A stretch of DNA of 64,000 nt from Rachycentron canadum (lineage: Eukaryota > Chordata > Actinopteri > Carangiformes > Rachycentridae). Shown here piece after piece: positions 51,101-63,670 of the stretch. The first letter of the stretch is position 1; the number at the start of each line of letters is the position of its first letter. Where the stretch lies: the NCBI GenBank assembly GCA_038496675.1, contig CM076653.1, forward strand, positions 8,757,438-8,821,437, read 5' to 3'. The notes under the pieces are model-generated. The model worked only from the letters and a program-made list of their open reading frames with translations, made no database searches and had not been told where the DNA came from. Made by a program: the position numbers and the translations under genes.

Positions 51101-54100
51101 GTGACAGGTACCTTAAGAGACCCAACAAAGTTGCTGCTGTAATTCTGCTCAGCAAATACTCAAAGGGAGCAACGGGGGACCAGGAAGCAAGGATTGAACA
51201 TGCAAACAGTATATCAGTTTTGTTTTGCTCTGTTCTGTTGGCATTTACCAAAATTTTGTCTGTCTATGGTGACAACTGGAAGGCAGAAGATTTAAACTTT
51301 AATCTTAAACAAGACATTTGTCACTGAAATTTTGCTAAAGGCAAAAAGAGAAATGCTTGTATTCAGATTTTATTATGTTGATGCAGATATTTGTGTAAAC
51401 AATTTTAATGTTGTAGTGACAATTGACTAGAGGTTAGTTGATGGAATTATTAAAATGTGTGTCCTTCTTCAGTCTATTGACAAGAAACATATTGGCTAGC
51501 CTTTGTACGAGCACTTGAATCTGGTGCCAGTAACACGGTCCCTTAACAAAAGTTTTCTGATAAATTATTAATTGACTTTGAAAAGATTTTTTATCTTTGC
51601 TATTTTCTTCTGTTTCTGTGCAGGATGGCTCAAGACAGCGTAAAGAAAGAAAGAAGACTGTATCATTCAGCAGCATGCCCACTGAGAAGAAAATTAGCAG
51701 TGCAAGTGACTGCATCAGTGCAATGGTGGATGGCTCTGAGCTGAAGAAAGTGCGGTCCAATTCGCGCATTTACCACCGCTACTTTCTCCTTGATGCCGAC
51801 ATGCAGTCTTTGAGGTGGGAACCCTCGAAGAAGGAATCAGAAAAGGCCAAAATTGATGTAAAATCCATCAAAGAGGTTCGAACAGGGAAAAACACAGACA
51901 CTTTTAGAACTAATGGAACCTATGATCAGATATCAGAGGACTGCGCTTTCTCAGTCATCTTTGGGGAGAACTACGAGTCCCTGGACTTGGTGGCAAACAC
52001 TGCAGATGTAGCCAACATATGGGTAACAGGACTGAGGTACCTGATCTCTTATGGGAAACATACGTTAAATATGATAGAGAGCAGTCAGAATAACATGCGC
52101 TCATCGTGGCTTGGTGAACTTTTTGACGAGGCAGACAGTAACAACAGCAAACAAATAACGATATGTGCTGCTGTGCAGCTAGTGAAGAATCTGAACCCAG
52201 GACTTAAAAATGTGAAAATAGAACTGAAGTTCAAGGAGCTTCACAAAGCTAAAGACAAAGCAGGTTCTGATGTGACAAAAGAGGAGTTTATTGAGGTCTT
52301 TCATGATCTTTGCACCAGACCAGAAATTTATTTTCTCTTTGTTCAGTTCTCCAGCAACAAAGAATTTCTGGATACCAAGGACTTAATGATATTTCTGGAG
52401 GCAGAGCAGGGTATGGCACAAGTAAGTGAAGACACCAGCTTAGAGGTCATTCAGAAGTATGAACCATCTAAAGAGGGTCAGCTCAAGGGCTGGCTTTCTC
52501 TCGATGGCTTCACCAACTATCTTATGTCGCCAGAATGCCACATATTTGACCCTGAACAAAAAACAGTATGCCAAGACATGAACCAGCCATTGTCCCACTA
52601 TTACATTAATGCATCCCACAATACCTACCTGATAGAAGATCAGTTCAGAGGTCCCTCAGATGTGACAGGGTATATCCGTGCACTCAAGATGGGCTGCCGC
52701 AGCGTCGAGCTAGATGTGTGGGATGGGCCTGATAACGAACCTGTTATTTACACTGGCCATACAATGACATCTCAGATAGTTTTCCGTAGCGTCATTGACG
52801 TCATCAACAAATATGCCTTTGTTGCATCTGAGTTTCCACTGATACTGTGTTTAGAAAACCATTGCTCCTTGAAGCAGCAAAGAGTTATGTTTCAGCACCT
52901 AAAGAAGATCCTTGGAGACAAAATCCACCTCAATCCTCCTAAACCTGAGGACTGCTACCTCCCCTCTCCCTTTGAAATGAAAGGAAAGATCCTTCTGAAG
53001 GGTAAGAAACTGAGCACAAGCTGCACTGCTTCAGAAGGTGAGGTGACGGATGAGGACGAGGGGGCAGAGATGTCTCAAAGGATGAGCATTGAGTCTGCGG
53101 AACAACAGACTATAGTACCCAAGAAATTCCAGCTGTCAAAGGACCTCTCTGATCTGGTGACCTTGTGCAAGTCTGTGGAGTTCAGAGACTTCCCAACATC
53201 TTTCCAGAGCCAGAAACACTGGGAGCTCTGCTCTTTCAATGAAGTATTCGCCAGCCGCTGTGCCAGCGACTTCCCAGGTGATTTTGTCAACTATAACAAG
53301 AAGTTTCTGGCACGAGTTTACCCCAGCCCCATGCGGATTGATTCCAGCAACATGAATCCACAAGACTTCTGGAAGTGTGGTTGCCAGATTGTAGCAATGA
53401 ATTATCAGACTCCAGGCCTGATGATGGATCTAAACATCGGTTGGTTCCGTCAGAATGGGAACTGTGGCTATGTGCTGCGTCCAGCGATCATGAGGGAGCA
53501 GGTTTCGTATTTTAGTGCCAACACTAAAGATTCAGTGCCTGGTGTTTCTCCACAGCTGTTACACATCAAGATCATAGGTGGACAAAACTTTCCCAAACCC
53601 AAGGGCTCAGTTGCCAAAGGAGATGTCGTAGACCCTTATGTGTACGTGGAAATACATGGAATTCCTGCTGACTGCGCTGAACAAAGGACTAAAACAGTCA
53701 ACCAAAATGGGGACAACCCTTTGTTTGATGAGAGCTTTGAGTTTCAGATAAATCTCCCAGAGCTCGCAATGGTGCGCTTTGTGGTGCTAGATGACGACTA
53801 TATTGGGGATGAATTTATTGGCCAGTATACGATTCCCTTTGAGTGTCTCCAGCCAGGCTTCCGCCATATACCGCTACAGTCTCTGACAGGGGAGGTTCTG
53901 CCACACACCTTGTTGTTTGCTCACGTGGCCATAACCAATCGAAGAGGAGGCGGTAAACCACACAAAAGGGGACTGTCTGTACGAAAGGGCAAGAGGAGTA
54001 GGGAGTATGCCAGCATGAGAGTGCTATTGATCAAGGCTGTGGATGATGTCTTTAAAACAGCTATGCTGCCACTGAGGGAGGCAACAGACCTCAGAGAAAA

Positions 54101-57100
54101 CATGCAGGTAAGACATTTGAGTTAAACTTTATTAAAGGCTTATTTGATTTGCTTGGGTCCTTGCCATTAAGCCAACAATATCATCACTGGTATATGTGGT
54201 AACTGCATGTTTTCTTCCAGCATGAGAATGTTTTTCTCTGAAACAGTAGACAGAAGAAAATATAGCCCTAAGTCAAGCATAGAACAGATATATGATTATA
54301 ACCAGCTTGACTACAAAGAATTTTGAACATCTAAAAAAAGGCTCCTTCTCTGGAGAGAGAAACGAAACCACCGGGCTAGACTGAGTCAGATTTGATCTAA
54401 TCCTTATGTGTTGTGCAATGGTCAAAACAGACGCAGAGCGACACATTGAGGAACATTACGATGAGACCCATTTGAATGGTAGACCCATGTAATAGATGTT
54501 CATCATCATTTATTTTAATGAACCAACTGGAAAAAGTATCAGTGGAATGAATACATAACAAATGATCTTGTTGGGTTTTTTTTTTCATGCTACAACAGAT
54601 GATGAATAAGGCCTTAACCAGGCAGCATGGCACTCACTATTTTTTTAATGGCTCCTAACTAGAGATGAAACAGTATAAACAGTTAATAGCGCAGCATAAT
54701 AGTGTGCTAATGTGCTGCAAAATGTTCAAAAAACAAACACACAAACAAAACAAAATCATGACCAGTTGCAGTATTGACACTGAAAGCCACTGTTAAGAGA
54801 CCTGCCACCCGTTCAGCACAGACATTGTGACTACACTGCGCGGGGATAAAATAGTGAGGGCTGCCCCCGATGTAAGTTTCAAAGACGCACAATCACTGAC
54901 CAAAGCATCTCACACAGAGGCTCTGACACTTACAGGTGTACCAACCCAGGATGTGAGCCCTGTACACTGTGTTTGCTCTGTGCACATGTGATGAAATTAC
55001 TTGTTGTGTGTGTCTTCTCCGAAAAGAAAGACTGAGAAAAGAGAAGAAAGACTTCATCACATTTACCCACACACACACCTAAAAAACCTGCTCAGGAGGA
55101 GCGCTGTTCACTGCCTTCTACGATGTTTTGACTACAAAGCAGTAATTAACCAAGGTTAGCGACCCCGACTAAAGTGATAATTAAGATCTTTTAAATGGTA
55201 ATACTCAACGTCTGGCATTTTTACTGAGATTTACTGCAGGTAACCATTTCATCTCTACTCCCAATTCAGATTTAATCCAGGGTCACCCTGGGCTTTGTTG
55301 GTTGTACTATTATTAAAAAAAAACAAAGAAAAAAAGAATTCACATTGATCTCATATTCAGGGCCTTCTGTCCTCATTTTAAGTCTCTATAATGAAACGTG
55401 AAATATTATGAGAAACGCTGTACTGGAGTGTCACAACACTCTGTGGTTGGTCTCGTGTTGTTTCTCTTCAGGCATTGTATTAGGATTTATTTTGGTAGCC
55501 CTGTTTACATTGCAGTTATTGTGTGATAACAAGCCACTGGCCTTGAGACTGTAGCACATCTTGCCCGTCCTGTCACAGTTTGTCCCTCCGGTTGTTTATG
55601 TTAGGTTTAAATTTGGCCTTTCACAGGAAGGTTAGGATTTGTGTGTGTGTGTGTGTGTTTGTTCCATTTCCATGTGATACTGCTGTCAGTCCAGAGGGAT
55701 TAACTGTTGCTAACAAATGCCAAAATGAAACTTCTCACAGGTAATGAGTGAGCTTCCAGCCACTTCCTTTGACAGGGCGTTACTCTGGGGTTGTGGGTAT
55801 GTGTTTAATATAGATCAATGCCAGACGTGAGCAACATGGAATATTGAGTTCCTCTCTCTCTCTCTTCAGACTTTAATGGATGATTATGCCATTAGATGTT
55901 TGTTTTGCTTGGCATGTCAGTGTAAACCAGCAAGCCCGGCTGTAATTTCTCTGCTCTCTGCAGAATGCCATAGTGTCCTTTAAAGAGCTATGCGGCCTGT
56001 CAGCGGTGGCTAACCTGAAGCAGTGCATCTTGGCCCTTTCCCCTCGACTGACTGGACCTGACAACAGCCCCCTTCTGCTTTTCAACCTCAACGACCAGTA
56101 CCCCAACTTGGAGCCCCAAGGCCTGCTACCAGAGGTCCTCAAGAAAGTTGTCACCACCTATGACATGGTGAGTCATAGTCGGGAAGAGTTGTTCATCACA
56201 AGCATACAATTTAATCTGCTGCTGTTTTGGGGTAACTCTGGCTTTACTGTCTGCCTTCATGCAGGTAGCAGTGGGGGAAAAAAAAAAATCACTATAGTAT
56301 GTATCTGTGCCGCCACCCATCAAAGGGACACAGACGACCTAACCAAGCAAACTAGCTTTCACTCCAATCAAATCAATACCTTGCTTTACTGGTCTTAATG
56401 GGGACACACACAGATGGTTAGTTAATGGGGCCAGAGCTATGTTAAGTAATAAAATCAATGTTCAGGAGTTATGCAACACACCACTGAGGCTATTCCCAGA
56501 CAATGCTATTATCCTTAACATACCCTGTTCTCATACACTGATTCTCAGCACATCATGAGCAAATCAACTTTCCACCAGTATTTCAAGCATACAATAGAAA
56601 TTCCCTGAAAAAACCCACTGGCTGAAGCAGAGCCACAAATGAACTGATTTGAATAATTTTCAATCCAGTAATCACAGTATGTTTCATCAGGCATTTCCAT
56701 CCTTTTGTTTGTAGCATCATATCCCCAGAATATTTATTAAACATGGTAAGATATTCACAGTGTAGCATTGGTGTCTGAGCGCAGCTGTTTCGGTCACACA
56801 TTTACAGTATGCCCAGAGGGAGAACATACTGTAAGGTAAATATTAGTGAGGACACATATGGTATTGATGGTATCATATTAAATATGTTGATTGATTCATT
56901 TTTAATATGCTCTGATAATTTGGGTGACATGCCAACAGTTGATAAATTTCACATGTAATAGAACTTGTTATGCAAACACTACATAGAGACACAAAATGAA
57001 AAGGGAAATGATACACTATTAGGTGTTTTCTGTATCAAAATGTGTTATTTTTGTGGCGCTCTTCATCCCTTGAGACTAATGAACATCTGAAAAGGCGGGA

Positions 57101-60100
57101 TGATGCTGAAAAGATTCAGACATGGACAGAATAAGGTGACCCCTTTGCTCTATGCAGACTTGGGAATAGAAGGCTACGTAATTGGCCCTGATGGATAGAG
57201 CGCCAGGAAAATTGAGTCGGAGGGGAAGAAAGGAGAAAATGACGGGTGTTTGGGGACTCAAGTCGAATAAATTAAGAACAAGGGCTTAAGTGGTATGAAG
57301 CTGCAGGCCTTGATCATCAGCAGAGTGCCAGAGGAGATGGAGAGCAGGAAGGTGCGGAGCTGAAGGGGAGCTGACAAGTACAGAGGCATAAACGAAATGA
57401 GGAGAGGCAAACTTAAAGAGTTGTAAATAATGTATGGAACAGCAAAATCAGAAATTCAGGCACTGTGTCAAAATCCACCACTGAGACTAACCAGGCTTTG
57501 AGCTTCCTAATTGGCAAAAATAGAATCTGGGTCTCAATCCCTGCCCATTTATGTGCTGGAAAAAAGGTGGATAGACTCAGCATGATGCCAGCTGATGGTC
57601 TTAGATAATGTGGTCTGATTTCTGTTTTTCTTCATGACTGATGAACTAAGGCCAGAGTTGGTAGATGGAGGTAATACAAAAATACAAACTCTCTGAAAGG
57701 CTGATTCAGGTGGACTTAAAAAGCCATGTGTTGTTTCTTTACGTGGCAATAACCCAATATTGTTAGTCTTGTGGTATTATAAAAGGTACTGCATCATAAC
57801 TCCACTTACTAATATTCATCTGAACAGTTTCAATACATTTCAATTTACAGTTAAGGTCTATTTTATTTAAAAAATTTACATTTGGTCACTCGCTGGTATC
57901 ACAAAACTAAAATCACCTTAAAAATATATGAGCATTTGTGTCTTAGTTAAATGTGGATGATAATCATAGACCTAAACATACCACTTAGAGGAGGCAGTCG
58001 TTAGTGTGCAAATGGGGCACAGTCCACCCACTTACCTTAGAATATGCCTTTAAATACATTTGAGATGCTGCATCTGCCACCAGGGCAGTAATTTCTTCAC
58101 CCATCAGGGAAGTAATCACAGTGTGTGCGACACTGCTAAGTGCCGCCACTGCAGCTGCAGAGTGACACAAACAGCCACAATCACTTAGTCATGACTGCTT
58201 ATAGCATAACATGAATTTGTGAGACTGTCTCTGTCCCACAGAAAGTGAACAATATCAGGGGATTGACTCTATGTAATCCAGCCTCAGAAAAGGCAGGATG
58301 TTTATATTGTCTTTAGAAAATCCCTTCATGTCTTCATTTCCTGTCTAAGTCTTCTGAAATGAGTTAGAGAGCTAAACTGTGACACTGTAATACAAATGGA
58401 GATAATAATACAAACTTGATATGAGAACATTGTATAATACAAAACAATTCTGTCAGATCTCAGGACTGTGAAGTGGAACTAGACAGTAAAAGATGACAAC
58501 TAATTATTACAGGCAAAAAGCCTGAGTTGGTGATTAACTGTTTTCCTACCACGGTGACCTCAAGGGACGAATCTGGAGTTCTGGAGTTAGTTCTTATTGT
58601 CAACAAATTTAATGAAAAGACCAAAACCACCAATGTGTTAGTCTACCTCTAAATACCTCCTGACCTAGTGAACCTGAACCTCTCAGCCCCAAACCCACTG
58701 GTTCTTACTGTCCATGTTAATCTTCAAAAACAGGTCACTAAAATATAGTTTCATTTGTGCACTGCAGCTCATATCAAACAGTATTGGAGCAGGCTTAATA
58801 CACGTTTGGTGCGCTGGTGATTTTCTAGCAACAGGGCAGTGTTTGTTGGTTTGAGGTCAACAACAAAATGGATTAATAAAATATAATAAGTCAATTTTAT
58901 GTCAAGTGCAAATTAATTGCTGTTTTTGTTCTTTTTATGTGATTTGTGGACAGAACAAACAATGCAGAATATCACCAGACTCATCCTTCAATAAAATATT
59001 GTCTACAGTAGTAATATGAGTTGAAATGTTTGTTCATCTTTTGTCTAAGAAGATTCCATCTTTCTCATTTTCCCTCCATGCTGCTCTTGATACCTCCCTG
59101 CACTCCACTCCCTACTTCCTCTTGTTCTTTCCTCAGTGGGAGCCTCAGAGCTGGCATGCCTCAGAGATCGATGTCAGGGGGAAGATGTTGGTCACTGCTC
59201 TTTCTCGCAGGACGGCTTTCTTACACTGAGCTTGATTGAAATAGTGTTTCCCCCCCCCCCCCCCCCCCTCTGTCTTGGCAGCAGAGCAGGGCAGTCTGGC
59301 TGTGTGACACGACCTTGCGATGCACTTAAGGCACTTAGGGAGACTACAAGTGAATGTACAAGTCAATTACAACAATGATGCAAACACAAAGGCCCCAGTG
59401 CCCAACAGGCAGTAATTGAAATCAAAAGTAGAGTAACTTTTGTGTGTATATCATCTCCTGTAGATGAGACAATTAAGCTATAAACAGAGACAAAGATCCA
59501 GATGGTCTGTGAGGCACTCAGAGCTTATTTACCTCTGTCTGTGACAGAATACATATGCATCATTAACCTCCTGAAACACCACTCTGCTGTCGCCCTTCTG
59601 TAACGAAACTAAAGCAGTTTTTTTTTTTGGGGGGGGGGGCAGTGTGGGGAGGATGCGGTCTCTACATTTAATATGCAAATGGTTACCCAAAGCCTCCGAG
59701 TCTGCCTGAACGGCCACCATGAGAGTTTTAACAGTTTGCAGGTCAGCAGAGTGTGTGCACTCAATTAAGGTTGAGCATCACACCAGAGGAGCTAAACTTA
59801 GCATCTTCCGCAGCTGCAATTTCACAGATAACACGGTTCAAAACAACTAGTGTGTTTGCGTTACTCCCATCATAATCAAATGACCTTGATCATCTGCCCC
59901 TCTGTCAAAGAGGTGCTTTCGAAACCAAGCCTTAGTTTTGACATCTATATTTTGCTCTTGAAGACACTATTCCTATCTATTTTTTTTTTTTTTTTTAAAA
60001 CAACTTTTAATAAACACCCTAATTCGTGTGTCTCCTTCCCTCTAATTTTGGCTTTCAAAAACGCAATGAAGTGACCTCGCCCACTGCCATGGCTGTAATA

Positions 60101-60314
60101 ACAGCTTGTTCTCCCGAGCCCTCCCTGGACAGAAACACCCGGCCACCAGACAGAGACTGCACTGCTTTATTGTAGAGTGCCAGTTTGCTGATGTGGAAAA
60201 CGAATGCAAATGTGAACAATATGTTTGTCTTCTTTCAGGTGATCCAGACCAGCAAGATGCTCCTGGAGAACTCTGAGGGGGTGTATGAGAGAATTCTACA
60301 AACCCAGAAAGCAG
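35928..60314 (+). CDS. plcl2: Inactive phospholipase C-like protein 2 (PRIP-2), 3'-truncated by window end
   Basis: Joining 35928-36179, 51624-54107, 55964-56167 and 60239-60314 gives 1005 codons plus one base, all junctions in frame. Domains by residue: variable N-terminus 1-84; PP1-binding motif KKTVSF 94-99; PH domain about 115-228; EF-hand-like region about 229-395; PLC X domain about 405-548; acidic linker; Y domain about 591-707; C2 domain about 728-855; start of the C-terminal helical tail. His416 of SHNTYL is kept, but the second catalytic histidine of active PLCs is Thr461 (IYTGHT), so it should not hydrolyse PIP2. Known family roles are binding inositol phosphates, PP1/PP2A and GABA-A receptor partners. 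N-terminal and PH sequences favour PLCL2 over PLCL1, as does linkage to rftn1. About 120 codons are missing on the right. Confidence 0.93.
36180..51623 (+). other. plcl2 intron 1 (15.4 kb)
   Basis: Bounded by GTAAGC at 36180 and TGTGCAG at 51623. It contains a Tc1-like transposon relic (40872-41783), poly-T runs (38078-38099, 41594-41612) and no recognised exon of another gene. Open frames in it show no family resemblance. Confidence 0.85.
40872..41783 (-). mobile_element. Decayed Tc1/mariner-like DNA transposon
   Basis: Read on the plus strand, landmarks appear in the order of a well-known fish Tc1-like element in reverse orientation: CACTTTATTAGGAATGCC near the left end, GGTGGGCCTCCTTTTGCTCT, CCCCACACCATTACACCACC, CCATTCTCCTCCGACCTCTC and ACAGGTGTTCAGTGCATAGTG at the right. 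On the minus strand fragments of the transposase are visible, including a VHPVMTV-like and an AGGGGVMVWG-like block. Frameshifts and stops break it throughout, and the catalytic part near the left end is shortened. The usual full length of such elements is about 1.2 kb or more. It sits in plcl2 intron 1 and should be inert. The end coordinates are approximate, and target-site duplication is not resolved. Confidence 0.8.
51624..54107 (+). CDS. plcl2: plcl2 large exon (PH, EF, X, Y and C2 domains)
   Basis: The acceptor TGTGCAG ends at 51623 and the donor GTAAGA follows 54107. The exon has 828 codons, phase 0 at both ends. It begins DGSRQRKERKKTVSF and ends DLRENMQ. One very large exon encoding all the folded domains is a hallmark of PLCL genes. 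The frame is intact throughout, with no sign of decay. Confidence 0.96.
54108..55963 (+). other. plcl2 intron 2
   Basis: Bounded by GTAAGA and CTCTGCAG. It contains a short GT repeat near 55639-55659. Nothing else was recognised. Confidence 0.85.
55964..56167 (+). CDS. plcl2: plcl2 exon 3
   Basis: The acceptor CTCTGCAG ends at 55963 and the donor GTGAGT follows 56167. It has 68 codons, phase 0, residues 913-980. It begins NAIVSFKELCGL and ends KKVVTTYDM, matching the post-C2 region of PLCL2. Confidence 0.93.
56168..60238 (+). other. plcl2 intron 3
   Basis: Bounded by GTGAGT and TCTTTCAG. It contains a 19-base poly-C tract (59250-59268) and a T-run plus G-run (about 59618-59639). No further exon was recognised. 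Confidence 0.85.
59250..59268. repeat. Poly-C tract
   Basis: Nineteen consecutive C bases in plcl2 intron 3. Confidence 0.9.
60239..60314 (+). CDS. plcl2: plcl2 exon 4 (last one in window)
   Basis: The acceptor TTTCAG ends at 60238 and the donor GTAAGA follows 60314. It has 25 codons plus one base, residues 981-1005, including VIQTSKMLLEN and QTQKA. It ends in phase 1 within what should be a Gly or Ala codon. The next exon, expected to start around MEFHE, was not seen before 64,000. Confidence 0.88.
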
Positions 60315-63247
60315 GTAAGAGATGGTCAGGATGGATAAAGAGAGAAACTATAAAATCCTGTCTTTCCTAATACTATTACCCCGTGAATGGTTGCCTGCTG
60401 CCCTGCCCTATCATCTCACTGAAGGCACAAAACAGATTCATCAGTAAGAAATTCAGTACAACTGATTATACCTTGCTATATACAAGTGGAATTACCATTT
60501 TATTCATGTTCAAAAATGTGATCCAGCTCTGTTTCATACAGAGGTCCCCAATCACAACCTCTTCTTTATTCTAATTACAAGGTTTGGGTTAAGGTTCAGG
60601 GATATGAGTGACCCGGAGAAAGGCAACATCGAAGCCAACAGGTGGTAGTCATCTATATTTTTCTCTGCAGCAGCCATACCAGTTAGACCTTCATGTGTCT
60701 ATTTAATGTGTTTATCCAGCCCTGGCTTTCTCGCCTCTTGTATCATGTTGACTTAAATGTGACTGGGGTGAAGTTAATCCCTCCAGCTCTTTGGATAGCA
60801 CAGTTTGAATGGCAGCTCATCAGTGAAAGCTCTGCTGGATTTAAGAATATACACAGACAGACAGAAGGGAAAATACTAGATGCACAATTCTCATTGTGCA
60901 GTGTTCCCAGTGCTCCTGTGTTAAGAGTCACATTTTAGTCTGGGACAATGCTTGTTTTATGAAACATGTAGTCTACCAGACATATGGGTGAAAACTGTTA
61001 ATGAGAAGAAACTCATGACATTAATGTGCTTCATAATACACTTTGTGGCATTGCATTCCATCTAAGTAGCAAAGAAAGCTAATTTATCACCGAGTGAGGC
61101 TGCTTGAGGCGCTAAGTGAGAGTGGAAGGGAGCAAGGATGGACCATCATTACCACAGCTCAGCTTTATTGGTTTCCAGATGGATGACTTATAAAATATTC
61201 ATTGTCTATTGTCTTGGCACATCAGAGAGTAGGACAGTGTCTTTTAATCACAGGCTTGATGCCGTTTTGTTTTGGTTTTTTTTTGTTTTTCTTTGACCAC
61301 CTTCCAGCCCTTAACAATTACCAGCCAGTGGGATAAAGATGTGCTTGAGCGTGAATGAGCTAAAATGGCTACTGTACAAGTGAGTTGCGTCTGCCTTCCT
61401 TAGTCATAATGACCCCATTTCATCTGTAGAGCTGTCTTCAGCATCTTTCTTATTCTATTTTCAAGGCCGCTGGCTGTTTTGCTAACAGTTTGCAGATCAA
61501 CAGTATGAAATTATTTACAGTATGTAGTTAGCAAAAGTGTTGGCTCAACACATTAATAACAGACAATGTTTGATTTAGAGAGCACTGCTGTCAACTGCTT
61601 CCATGGGACATGCATCTCACTTGAGCAGGTGAGCCCCTTGTTTGATGTCCCATTTTTTTTCTCTACAATTTTTGTAAAGGTACAAAATTGACAAAAAATA
61701 ATAATAATAAAAAAAAGTTATTTATTCCTTTTTATGAACCAATAGTCAACACAGCAGTGAAAACATTCATGGAGACGAAACCTTTTTAATAAAGTCTCAA
61801 AGTTCTGTTATTATATATGATTATCTAAAATCAGCCAGAAATAATTCAACAGCCAACAATTGCAAAGTAGGACACAACAGATGGCAAACTGATGAACTTG
61901 AACATTGATTTATTTTCCATCCTGAACTGACATATTTTTATCCCAGCGGTGTGTGTTAGTGTTCGTGTATCTGTGCATGTGGGTGCACTCCTGTTTGTAT
62001 TTGAATGTGTGCATGGATGCGGTTTTGTGCAGTTGTCTGTTGTGTAGAAACTGGGTCAGTACAAACCCAAGTCCCTCAGAACGCCCCAGCAGCAACAGCT
62101 ATAAAAGTTGTGAATAATCCATCACATCAGCTCAGAAGAAAAATCCTCACTGAGGTCGTGTCAGCGAACACAGTCAGGTGTTTGTGGCTCAAACGTGTCA
62201 CCTCCCTCACCTGATACTCACTTAGGTACCAATTAGCATTCAGGGAAGGTAGATGGCTGAACCTGTTGCAGACTAACAACATCAGCGCACAAGATATTCA
62301 TGTTAAGTGCAAAATGATGGTGCTCTGCTGCACAGAGTGGAGCTACAGTGACATTGTGCAGAACACAAAGAGCTGATGTTTGTGTTACACATGTTAAAGT
62401 ACCTTTTAATGTGGATTCTCTGAACCAGTTTAACAAGATCTTTGTTCTTTGCCTTTGTTCCTTCAGTATATGAGACAGTGCAGTACTTAATTATATATTT
62501 TTGCTGCTGCAAGTAACAATTATTTCCATTATCAATGAATCTGCTTCTTATTTTCATGATTAGTTTGACATTTTCCTGATGTTTTATAGACCGATATCCT
62601 AAAGCAAAAGGAAACTACACTAATGTCAATAGTTCAAAACAGTTCAAACCCCAAAATATTCTAATCTCATGTAACCATATTATTTATGGTAACATGAGAC
62701 CAAGAAAAGCAGCAAGTCTCACATTTGAGGACCTGAAACCATTAAACATGTATTTACTTTGTTCCTGTTTTCTGCTCAACTTTTCTGCTTCTTTTAATCC
62801 TGTTTAGTGAAACACGACAGCTGAAATGATGAATGAACGTTGGATTAGTTTCATTTCTCAAGGTAAAAATGCCATGATGTCACATTGTGGTCTGAGAAAA
62901 TAACAATTAGATGAACTGATAATTGCAGCCTTAGTTGTCGTTATTCATCAGTTATGGTTGGTTGCATTTTGTCAGTCTTCTGTCTGAAGTGCTGGCGGTC
63001 GATGGTGTGAGGAGATAGAATCATCTCTTGTTGTTAGTCTGATCAGTTATCAATCCTCTGAATAATTCAGGTCATAACCCTCTGATCTGCCGCGGCATAC
63101 TGTACTTGTCTCATGCTGTGAGATGTGAGAGCAGCAGCCTGTACTGTACAGTTGCTGTCTTGCAGCATTACCTCACAGATACCAGGGTCTGAAATGCATT
63201 GCTAAGACCGAGCTTCCCCGTTTCTTGCCTGCCAGACTCCATAAAAT

Positions 63248-63260
63248 GTTGCTAGGCAAC
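63248..63260. promoter_or_regulatory. X-box-like (RFX) palindrome
   Basis: GTTGCTAGGCAAC fits the RFX X-box pattern of two inverted half-sites with a one-base spacer. Occupancy is unknown. Confidence 0.4.
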
Positions 63261-63656
63261 CTCCAGTGTGAGTTAACTGGGCGTTTGTGTGTCTGTGTGT
63301 GAGAGATGGAGGAAGCTGTGCTCCTTCTTCAGCACAGTCATGGTTCATGTGCACAGCAGCAGCAGCTCTGTGGTTACAGAGAAATAATTTTACACGTCTG
63401 ATAAAACAGAAGAAATGTAAAAAAAATAAATTAAAGTGTGTGTGATTTAGGGGCAGTGGTGTGATTTGGTGGTGGTTTGGTTCAAAGACGAGCGCTTCAG
63501 ATCTGTCTGTGAATTCTCTCAGTTGTTTCAGGTTTTATTCTCGCCTGAGGTCCCTCGTCAGACTTGTATCCACAGCTGAGAGGCTTTACAACAGGCCAAC
63601 CCCACACCTATTATGGTGATTTCACACGAAGGGGGTCTCTCTCGCGTGCACAGCAT

Positions 63657-63670
63657 GTTTCCATGGCAAC
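63657..63670. promoter_or_regulatory. Second X-box-like site
   Basis: GTTTCCATGGCAAC differs by one base from the symmetric X-box GTTGCCATGGCAAC. It lies 397 bases from the site at 63248. Confidence 0.35.

Noticed and set aside
53075..53363. Minus-strand open frames inside the large plcl2 exon
   Set aside because: They are shadows of the plus-strand coding frame.
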